Assembly: GCF_008274625.1 (NCBI RefSeq) | Contig: NZ_VTRU01000002.1 | Coordinates: forward strand, 1 to 64,000 | Direction: 5' to 3' | DNA length: 64,000 nucleotides | DNA from: Chryseobacterium panacisoli | Lineage (GTDB): Bacteria > Bacteroidota > Bacteroidia > Flavobacteriales > Weeksellaceae | In this document: one piece after another, positions 1-12,000 of the stretch | How positions within the stretch are numbered: the stretch's first letter is position 1 | How the letters are laid out: the number at the start of each line of letters is the position of its first letter | The notes under the pieces: generated by a model | Database searches by the model: none | What the model was told of the DNA's origin: nothing | Seen by the model: the letters and a program-made list of their open reading frames with translations, nothing else | Position numbers and translations under genes: made by a program

Positions 1-3000
1 TGGGAATTATATCCATCCATTACCCATGGACATGCTATCTATATCTTAGAAAAAGAACTTCAGACTGATCTGTTTTCTTTAAAAGATTACATAGAAGAGA
101 ATAGGATCAGCATTGCAACAATTCCGCCGGTATTGTTAATAAAAGAATATATCCTGCCATTAGAAAAACTTGTAGTAGCAGGAGACGTTACCAATCCGCA
201 GGTAATGGCAGCATATAAAGAATATGGAGTAGATCTGATCAACGCTTATGGGCCGACAGAAACTACGGTATGTGCCACATTGCATCATTATAACGAAGAT
301 GAAAATCCCGTAAATATCGGAGGTCCGATTGGAAATATGACGGCTTACGTATTGGATAAATATCAACGTATTGTTCCTGTAGGAGCCATAGGAGAATTAT
401 ACATAGGCGGAGCAGGAGTTGCCAGAGGATACCTGAACAGACCCGGTCTTACCGAAGAACGCTTTATCATCAATCCTTTCCAGAGGGAAGAACAGAAAGG
501 AAAAGGAGAGAACGGACGTTTGTACAGAACCGGAGATTTAGTTCGCTGGTTGTCCAATGGCGGACTGGAGTACATCGGAAGAAATGACTTCCAGGTGAAA
601 ATCCGTGGATATAGAATAGAGCTGGGTGAGATTGAAAATAAATTGCTGGGCTACTCCGGAGTTAGTCAGGCAGCTGTTTTAGGCAAAAAAAATAAAGCCG
701 GGTTACAATATCTTGTAGGGTACTATGTTTCTGAAACTGAAATAGATTCTTCTTTACTGTCAGAATACCTTTCAGAATCGTTACCTGAATATATGGTTCC
801 GGGGGTATTCGTTCACTTAACCTCTTTACCGTTAACTATCAATGGTAAACTGGATAAAAAAGCTTTACCAGAAGCAGAGTTCACCGGAAGTAAAAATTAT
901 ACAATACCTGAAACAGAACTTGAAAGACAGCTGGTTATAATCTACAGTGAAGTGCTGGGCATCAGCCCTGAAACCATCAGTATTCATGATGATTTCTTCA
1001 GATTAGGAGGAAACAGCATCATGGCTGTTAAACTAATCGGTAAAATCAGACAGAATCTGGATGTGCAGGTCAATGTAGGAATGGTGTTTAATCATAAAAC
1101 CGTGGCCTCGCTCTCCAATGCTTTATCTCTTGAAAATCATAACGAAAATCAGATAAATATTGTTCCGGGCAAAGTTAATTCCCCTGAAGAACAACGGCTA
1201 TCCTTTGCTCAGGAAAGACTTTGGTTTATAGAATCCTATGAAGGCGGAAGCAGTGCTTATAACATTCCGATCATTACAAGAATAGATGATAGTGTCCAGC
1301 TGAACCTTCTTGAGGAATCATTGAGAAGGGTGATAATGCGGCACGATGTACTTCGTTCAAAGATCTATACCACTGAGAATGGAGTAGGATATCAGTTGGT
1401 TACCGACCTTGTTCCTAACATTAAAACTTCGAAAATAAGCAATGAGAGACAACTGGAAAAGGCAATCAACAGATGTGTGAATAAAGTTTTCAGTCTGGAT
1501 AAGGAGATTCCTGTAGAAATCAATATTTTCAAACTTGCAGGACACGCTTATCTGTCTATTGTTGTTCACCATATTGCCTTTGACGGATGGTCTGTAGATG
1601 TTTTCTTAAAAGAAACGGCCTCTGTTTATTATGCTCTTGCTGAAGGAAAAGAACCAGAACTTTCCCCTGTAAAAGTTCAGTATAAAGACTTTGCACTGTG
1701 GCAGCGTGAGTATCTTTCAGGAGAAAGGCTTGAAAATCAGATTACTTATTGGAAAAATAAACTGGAAGACTTCCATAATCTTGAATTACCTTCAGATTTC
1801 AAAAGACCAAATCAGATATCCTATGAAGGAGAAAACCTGTATTTCAACCTGAGTGCAGAGCAGGGACAAAAGCTCAGAGCCCTTTCCCAAAAGTTAGGAG
1901 TAAGTCTGTACAGTGTAATGCTTGGAGGCTATTATCTGATGCTGTCTGCCTATTCCGGTCAGGATGATATTGTGGTAGGAAGCCCCATTGCTAACCGGCA
2001 CCATGCAGGCCTTGAGGAAATCATTGGATTCTTTGTCAATACATTAGCTTTAAGAGAAAAAGTAGATCCAGCACAGAATATCAGCGATTTTATTCTTCAG
2101 GTATCAAAATCAATAAATGAGGCTCAGTCTCATCAGGATCTTCCGTTTGAAAAACTGGTGGATGAATTGGGAGTAGAGCAGGATACTTCCAGACACCCGG
2201 TTTTCCAGGTGATGTTTGGGATTCAAAGTGTGGATGGAGACGTTAAAGCAGCTAAAAATAAGGCCCTATTTCATCCTTTTGCAGGAGAAGTAGACTATAA
2301 AGCAGCGAAATTTGATCTCACCACAATGATTGATGATGACGGAGAACACATCCGAATCATGTTCAATTATGCAAAAGCTTTGTTTAAAGAAGAAACCATT
2401 ATGCGAATGGCTGGTTCTTATCAGCTTCTTTTGGATCAGATCATAGAAACCAATCCGGATAATACGCCAATCCGTAATCTTTCACTGATTTCGGAAGAGG
2501 AAACTCAGCAGATTATATTAGATTGGAATGCCACTCAGGAAGATTATCAGTCAGAAATAACCATTCACAAGCTATTTGAAAATCAGGCTGAAAAAAATCC
2601 TGATACCATTGCTTTGGTATACAATGATGTCAGACTTTCATATCGTGAGCTTAATGAGAGATCGAACCGCTTAGCGAATTATCTGATCCGTCAGTATCAG
2701 CTTCAGCCAGATGATCTGGTACCATTATGCCTTGAAAGATCTGAGAATATGATGATTGCGATCCTTGCCGTATTAAAGGCCGGTGCTGCTTACGTACCAA
2801 TGGATCCGTCATATCCTGCAGACAGAATAGGACATATTCTGGAAGATACCCACGCAAAGCTGGTTATTGCTGAGGAAAATACCATAGAGAAGCTACAGAA
2901 TATAGACGTCATTTCACTGGATGAAGCTATCTTTAAAGAAACCCTTGAAACGGAATTAACTGATAACCCTGTTACCAAAGTTCACTCAGGGAAGCTTGCT

Positions 3001-6000
3001 TACGTCATTTACACCAGCGGAACGACAGGACTTCCTAAAGGAGTAATGATTGAACACAAAGGAGTAATCAACCTCATCAGATCAATGATAAAGGCACACC
3101 GGCTTGAAGAGTATCAGGAAGTAGGCTGCTATTCCAATTATGTATTTGATGCTTTTGTTTATGAAGCGTTCCCGTCTTTATGTAACGGAAATACCCTATG
3201 GTTATACAGCAATGAACTTAGAACTTCAGTGAGTGAGCTTAATGATTATATTAAAACCAATGCCATAGAAGTTTCCTTTATTCCACCTGTCTTATTGAGA
3301 GAAATTGTGGAAAATGGAACCTGCTTGCAACTCATCTTCGCAGGAGGAGAAAGTTTCCCTGCTTTGGATAAAAATATTGAAAACATTACCCTTATCAATG
3401 AATATGGCCCCACAGAAGGAACTGTTTGTGTCACGCTTCATGAGTACAAAGAAGATAGAAATCCATTGAATATTGGCGGAGCTATTGCCAATACAACCTT
3501 ATATGTTCTTGATGCTCAATATCGTCCGGTTCCCGCAGGAGCTGTAGGAGAGTTGTTTATAGGTGGAGCAGGTATTGCCAGAGGATATCTGAACAGACCT
3601 GAGCTTACAGAGGAACGTTTTATGGTAAACCCATTCCAGACCTCAGAACAGCAGGAAAAAAATGAAAACAGCCGTTTATACAGAACCGGCGACCTAGTTC
3701 GCTGGCTGCCTAACGGAGAATTGGAATACAGAGGAAGAAATGACTTCCAGGTGAAGATCCGTGGTCATAGAATTGAGCTGGGTGAGATTGAGAATACTTT
3801 ACTTCAAATTGAAGGGATACGGCAGACAGCCGTTTTAGCAAGAGAAAATAAATCGGGCTTAAAATACCTGGCCGCTTACTACGTTTCCGATTCGCCGATT
3901 GAAGCCAGCATGCTTTCTGAATTTGTATCAGAATCTCTGCCGGAATATATGGTGCCAGGCGCTTTTGTTTACCTGACTGAGCTTCCGCTTACTATTAATG
4001 GGAAATTAGACAGAAGAGCATTGCCGGAACCTGATTTTACAGGAGGTAAAGACTATGTGGCTGCTGAAACAGAACTTCAGGCCACACTTTGTCAGATCTA
4101 TGGAGATATACTTGGACTTGATCCTGATACGATCAGTATTCATGATGATTTCTTCAGGTTGGGGGGTGATAGTATTATCAGTATTCAGCTGGTAGGAAAG
4201 ATCCGTCAGCAATTAGAAGTAAGAGTAAGCGTAAAAGAAGTCTTTACTGCCCGGACAGTGGCTTCATTATCCCAACTTATAAAAGATAAAAAAGATGGTA
4301 GTGAAGCTCATATTCTTACCGAGCAGGGAATCATTACCGGAGAAGTTCCGCTTCTTCCGGTACAGGAATGGTTCTTTGAACAAAAAGAATCCGGCTATCT
4401 CGCAGAATTCAATCACTGGAATCAGGCATTTATAATCAATGTTCCGGAGCTTGATAAGGTTCTTTTTGAACAGGCTTTAGAAATGTTACTGACGAAGCAT
4501 GATGCCTTCAGACTGGGGTATACCGGACAGACTCAGGAATATAAACCAGGGAAAAATTCCCCTGACATCAATTATCTTGACGCTTCTGACCTGAAACCGG
4601 AAGAACTTGCCAATATATTCACAGGCTGGCAAACCCGTTTTGATATTGAAAACGGATCTCTGTATCAGATTGGATATATCAATGGCTATCAGGATGGAAG
4701 TGCAAGAATATTCTTTGCATTCCACCACCTTATTATTGATGCAGTAAGCTGGAGAATTCTTACCGAAGACCTGAAAAATATCTATCAGACCCTTGAAAAA
4801 GGAGAAAATTATCAGATTCAGAAAGGAAGCAGCTATCGTCAATGGGTACAAGCCATCAGAAATTATAAAAAAGAGAATCCGGAATCCAGAGAGCAGGAAA
4901 CCTTATATTGGAATCATATTGCTGACACTGTTGAGGAAAGTAATTCTACATTATCTAAACTTATTACCAGAGAATATCATCATGGTCATCTTCAGCTGGA
5001 TAAAGAATCCACGGGAACCCTGATTCGTGGTGTACATCATGTATATCACACTCAGATCAACGATTTGCTTTTATCCGCTTTATCACAGGCCCTTACGGAA
5101 ATTACCGGAGATGAACGCCATGCTATTCTATTGGAAGGTCACGGGCGTGAAGAAGTATTCAGCCAGCTGGACATCACTGAAACGATGGGTTGGTTTACCA
5201 CCATGTATCCGGTACAGCTGCAAACAGGAAAATCATCAAAAGACACGGTTGTCCTTACCAAAGAATCTCTTAGAAGCATTCCGAATAATGGAATCGGCTA
5301 TGGCAGCCTGGTAGGATATACAATTCGGGAATTACCGAAGATCAGCTTCAACTACCTGGGGCAGCTTGACAAAGAGGATGTATCCGGTGAAAAAACATGG
5401 TTTATCGCAGCAGAAGATACCGGAGCGGGAGTGGGAGCTTCCAACCGTGACAGTCATTTTGTAAGCATTAACGGGGCCGTGGTTGACGGGCAGCTTAGAT
5501 TCGGAATCTCAGGATATCTTTCTGATGAAAAGATTACCCTTTTAGCCCAAAGTTTTAAACTGAATCTGGAAGCTGTTGTTAAGGCGCTTTCAGAGGAAAA
5601 TAGAAGCTATCTTACTGTATCTGATGTAGAATATGTAGTGGAAAATACCCAGCTTTCGGCCATTCAGGATAAAGGAGAGATAGAAGGAGTATACCTTGCG
5701 AACAGCTTACAGGAAGGATTCGTATATCATGCCCTTAATCAGGGAGAAACGGATGATGCCTACAGAGTACAGCTGATGTGGGAATATCGTGCTAAAATAA
5801 ATACAGACAAACTTAGAAACTCGTGGAGTTTGATTCAGACTCAATATCCAGCCTTGAGAGTCAGGTTCGATTGGAATGGAGAGATTTTACAGATCATAGA
5901 CAAAGAAGGAAAATTAGACTGGAGATATCAGGATATCAGCGCCCTGTCTGAAGAAGCACAGGAAAAACTGATTAAAGAAATTTCTCATAATGATCGTTTT

Positions 6001-9000
6001 GAAGGATATGACCTTACCAAAGGAAATTTATTCAGAGTTTACCTTTTCAAACGAAATGAGGAATATTATAGCTGTCTGTTCAGTAATCACCATGCAATAC
6101 TGGATGGCTGGAGTATGCCTGTTATGATGAATGCTGTTCATGAAGCTTATCTGAGCCAGCTTAATAATGAAGAATATGTACTGTCAATAGATTATGCATA
6201 TGCAGCCAGCCAGAAATATTTACAGGCCAACAAAAAAGCAGGGCGCAGCTTCTGGGATAAGTATATGACGCTGCTTGAAGATCAGGAAGATCTGAAAAGT
6301 CTTGTAAAAGAAGAACAAAGACACATTGACTTAGGAACTTACCGTCAGATAAGAGACCAGCAAAAAGTAACTCTATTAATAAAAGATGAGAGATACCATC
6401 ATCTGAAACATTTTACAAAAGCTCATGGATTAACGGTGAATGCAGTATTGCAGTACTTATGGCACAGCCAGTTAAAACTGTACAGCGGATTGCAGACAAC
6501 AGTAGTAGGAACCACTGTTTCAGGAAGAAGCTTACCTGTTGATGGGATAGAAACATCAGCCGGGTTGTATATCAATACCCTGCCGTTAATTGTTAATCAT
6601 ACAGAGGGTCGTATCATAGATCGTATCATGGAAATTCAGAACAGGATCAGTGATCTGAATACCCACAGTGATATCAATCTTGCGGAACTTCATCATGACG
6701 GACGCCGTATTTTCAGTAGTCTATTTGTGTATGAAAACTATCCGGTTCCCAAAGGAGAAGGAAGCAATGAACTTGGCTTTGTATTCAGGGATTCAGTAGA
6801 AAAACTGGATTATCCGTTAAGTATAATGGCTTCAGAACAGGGAGAAAGTGTACTGCTGAAACTGAATTATGAAGGAGTTCTTTTTGAAAACAAAACCATG
6901 AGACAGCTTATGGAAGGGATGGAAATTATCCTGAATCAGATTCTTGATAACCCGGAAATGAATTCTGATGCACTTTCCTACATCTCAGAAAGCCAATGGC
7001 AGCAGATATCTGAGTGGAATGATACCCAACTGGACTATCCGTCAGCGAAAACAATCCACAGTATATTTGAAGATCAGGTGCTGAAAACTCCTGATAATAT
7101 TGCCTTAGTATATGAAGACATAAAACTTTCATATCGTGAATTGAATGAACGTGCCAACCAATTGTCAAATTACCTTATCAGAGTCTATGGCATTCAGCCG
7201 GATGATTTGGTGCCTTTATGTCTGGAACGTTCAGAAAATATGCTGACCGGAATTCTTGCCGTATTGAAGGCCGGAGCAGCTTATGTTCCAATGGATACTT
7301 CTTATCCGGCAGAGAGAATAGAATACATCCTGTCAGATACCAAAGCTAAAATTGTATTGGCTCAGGAAAGTACAGCTGTGAAATTACAGAATATGAATGT
7401 AGATGTTATTTCTTTAAATAATACTTCATTCAGGCAAGCCATTGAAAAAGAAAATACAGCTGATCCGGTTACAGAAGTTGCTCCTGATAACCTTGCCTAT
7501 GTCATCTATACCAGTGGAACCACAGGACTTCCAAAAGGAGTAATGGTAGAACATACAAGTGTGGTAAACCGTATCGCCTGGATGAATGATACTTATCCTT
7601 TAGTGCCGGCAGATAACATCTTGCAGAAAACCCCTTACACATTTGATGTGTCCGTCTGGGAGTTATTCTGGGCTCATTTCTATGGTGCATGTATCGTATT
7701 TGCACGTCCGGAAGGACATAAAGATCCGGAATATTTAGCCGATATCATTCAAAAAGCTAATGTCAGCATTTTACACTTTGTACCTTCCATGTTGAGTGCT
7801 TTCGAAGAAGCATTAGACTCCAAAGAAGGCCTGCAGCACATGGTAAAAAGCCTGAGGTATATATTCTGCAGTGGAGAAGCTTTAACATTAAAACAGGTTC
7901 AGGATGCCCGAAGATTAATGAACCATGCAGAAATTCACAACCTTTACGGGCCGACTGAGGCTACCGTGGATGTTTTGTACTATGACTGTAATGCTCCGGA
8001 TATTCAGAATGTATTGATTGGGCGGCCAATTGCCAATACAACAGTTTATGTACTGGATAAATCCTTACATCCGGTTCCTATTGGCGGTGTAGGAGAACTA
8101 TATATCGGCGGTGTTGGAGTTGCAAGAGGATATTTAAACAGACCGGACTTGACGGAAGAACGCTTCATTGCGAATCCATTCCAGACAGATCAGGAGAAAA
8201 ACCAAGATTATAACGGAACCCTATATAAAACAGGAGATGTAGTAAGATGCGTATCCGGTGGAAATATAGAATATCTGGGCAGAAATGACTTTCAGGTAAA
8301 AGTTCGTGGGTTCCGTATCGAGCTTGGAGAAATTGAAAATGCTCTGGTAAAACATGCTGAGATCCGCCAGGTAGCAGTATTGGCCAAAGAAAATAAGGCT
8401 GGAATAAAATATCTTGTAGCGTATTATGTTGCTGACAAAGAATTGGATGAAGGGATACTTTCAGAATTTCTGTCCGAAACATTACCTGAATATATGGTGC
8501 CGAATATTTTTGTTCACCTGCAAGTATTACCCGTTACCCTTAATGGAAAGCTGGACAGAAAACAGCTGCCGGAACCGGAAGTAAAAACAAATCGTGAATA
8601 TATAGCATCAACAAATGTACTGCAGGAAAAGCTCTGTTTAATTTATGGTGAAGTACTGGGGATTAACCCTGAAAGCATCAGTATTCATGATGACTTCTTC
8701 AGACTGGGCGGAAACAGTATCATGGCTATAAAGCTTATCAGTAACATCAGGCTGACATTGAATATGCAGGCTACCGTTGCTATGATATTCAATCATAAAA
8801 CCGTTGCATCTTTATCTGGAGCTTTGTCAGGAAATACCTTAGAGGATCAGATAACCATACCTCCTTCAAAAGCAGATAACCCGGAAGAGCAGAGACTGTC
8901 ATTTGCTCAGGAAAGGCTTTGGTTTATAGAATCCTATGAAGGCGGAAGCAGTGCTTATAATATTCCAATGACGGTTACTCTGAGTATAAAAACTGATATT

Positions 9001-12000
9001 CCGGCCTTATGCAAAGCTTTGGAAACAGTAATACAGCGCCACGAAATACTTCGTACATTCATTCTGACCACAGAAAACGGGGTGGGTTATCAGGTAGTTA
9101 CCGATCTTCTTCCGGAAATCAGAACTATAGAAGCGGGAAGCAGAGAAGAACTGGAGGAGCTGGTAAACAAAAGCGCTCATAAAATATTCCAGCTGGAAGA
9201 AGAGATTCCTGTTGCAATCAATATTTTCACCTTAGAAAAAATCAGTTATCTGTCAGTAGTTATTCATCACATTGCTTTTGATGGCTGGTCTACAGATATA
9301 TTCCTGAAAGAAGTGGCAGACACCTATCATGCTATTGCCGCAGGTCAGCAGCCGGAGCTTCCTGAATTAAAAATCCAGTACAAGGATTTTGCATTATGGC
9401 AGCGAAACTACCTTACAGGAGAACGTCTTGATAATCAGATCGGTTATTGGAAAACAAAGCTTGATGACTATCAGAGCTTAAATCTTCCTGTAGATTTCCA
9501 TAGGCCGGCTGAAATTTCCTATGAAGGAGATACCATCAGATTTAATATCCCTGAAGAAACAGCATCAGGACTTAAAGCAATTTCTAAAAATCTTGGAGTA
9601 AGCTTGTACAATGTAATGCTGAGTGGCTATTATCTCACCCTTTCTATCTACTCAGGCCAGGAAGATATTATAGTAGGAAGCCCTATTGCCAATCGTCATT
9701 ATGCAGGCCTTGAAAACCTTATCGGATTCTTTGTGAATACATTGGCACTAAGAGAAAAAATTGATCCTAAACAAGAGATCAGAGACTTTATTCTGCAGGT
9801 GTCAAAATCAGTCACAGATGCCCAGGCACATCAGGATCTTCCGTTTGAAAAACTGGTAGAGGAACTAGGGGTAGAGCAGGACACTTCAAGGCATCCAGTG
9901 TTTCAGGTAATGTTTGGCCTTCAAACCAGCAATGGTGGAGATCCTGCAAATCAGGAAGAAGAGACTATTTTCCATCCTTTTGATGGTGATGTAGACTATC
10001 AGGCAGCGAAATTCGATCTTACAACCATGATTAATGAAAATCCTGAGGAAATTCACATGACCTTCAACTATGCAACGTCTTTATTTAAAAAAGAGACCAT
10101 AAACCGTATAGCAGACACCTATCAATATCTGCTGGGTCAGATTGTGCAGGTTGGAAAAACCAATAATGAGTTGAAAATAGGAGAGATATCCCTTCTGTCT
10201 GAAACAGAAAACAAACAGATAACAGAAATATGGAATGATACCCGGAAAGCTTATCAGGATAAAAAGACTATTCATCAGCAATTTGAATCTCAGGTTGCCA
10301 TAACACCTGATGCCATAGCTCTGGTATATCAGAATGTGAAATTATCCTATAGAGAATTGAATGAAAGAGCCAATCAGCTGTCAAATTACCTGATCAAAGA
10401 ATATCAGCTTCAGCCTGATGATTTGGTGCCGTTATGCCTTGAACGTTCTGAAGAGATATTGGTGGCAATCCTTGCCGTATTAAAGGCCGGAGCAGCGTAT
10501 GTTCCAATGGATCCCTCATATCCTGCGGAAAGAATCAACCATATTATAAAAGATACGGGGGCTCAGGTTATCATTATTCAGGAAGAAGTAAGAGACAAAT
10601 TCAGCGGAATTTCTTTGGGACTGAACCTGGTTTCATTGAATGATAGAGGATTAATAAAGGAGCTGGCAACAGCAGAGACTCATAACCCCGCTACCCGGGT
10701 ATCTTCAGACCATTTAGCCTATGTGATCTATACCAGCGGAACAACAGGGCTTCCAAAAGGTGTAATGATTGAGCATAAAGGAGTGATAAATCTTATTGAT
10801 GCAATGACAGATGCTCACCAGCTTAGAAAATATCAGAATGTAGGAGTATACTCCAATTATGTATTTGATGCCTTTGTATATGAGACATTCCCGTCTTTAT
10901 GCAATGGAAACACCCTTTGGCTATACAGCAATGAGCTTAGAACCTCAGTAAATGAGCTTAATGAATATATTAAAAACCATACTATAGAAGTTTCTTTTAT
11001 TCCGCCAGTGTTGTTGAAGGAAGTTATAGATAATGGAACAGGTTTAAAACTGATCCATGCCGGAGGAGAAAGCTTCCCGGCCTTGGATAAAAATATTGAG
11101 AATGTTACCCTTATCAATGAATATGGGCCGACAGAAGGAACTGTATGCAGTACGCTTCATCATTACAAAGAAGATAAAAACCCATTGAATATTGGTAGAG
11201 CAATAGCTAATACAACATTATATGTGCTTGATAACCAACATCGTCCTGTTCCGGCAGGTGCCGTAGGAGAGCTGTATGTTGGGGGCGCAGGAATTGCCAG
11301 AGGTTATCTGAACAGACCTGAGCTTACTGATGAACGTTTTATGGTAAACCAATTTCAGACAGCAGACCAAAAGGAAAGAGGAGAAAACAGCCGTTTATAC
11401 AGAACAGGAGACCTGGTTCGCAGATTAGCCAGCGGAGACCTGGAATATATGGGAAGAAATGACTTCCAGGTGAAGATCCGAGGCCATAGAATTGAGCTGG
11501 GCGAGATTGAAAATACCCTGCTTCAGTATGAAGACATTCGCCAGACTGCCGTTTTGGTGAAAGAAGGTAAAGGAAATATAAAATACCTCGTGGGATACTA
11601 TGTTTCCGACCCCGTAATTGATCCGCACCAATTGTCAGAATTCTTGCTGAAATCATTGCCGGAATATATGGTGCCGAATGTTTTCGTTCATTTAGCAGCC
11701 TTACCGTTAACGATTAATGGCAAACTGGATAGAAAACAACTTCCAGAACCTGAATTTACAGGAATATCAGAATATGCTGCTCCGGAAAATGAATTTCAGA
11801 GACAGCTGGCAGCGATCTATGGTGAAGTTTTAGGTCTTGATCCGGAATCTATCGGTATCCATGATGATTTCTTCAGATTAGGAGGAAACAGTATTATGGC
11901 TATAAAGCTGATCAGCAAAATACAGATGGTATTGGACGTTAAAGTGAAGATTGTAGATATTTTCAAAGAAAAAACCATCAGTAAACTAACTGCCCTTATT

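Noticed and set aside
4793..5314. Plus-strand frames inside the NRPS
   Set aside because: They lie within the E domain in other frames and have no independent start signals or homology; they are shadows of the synthetase.
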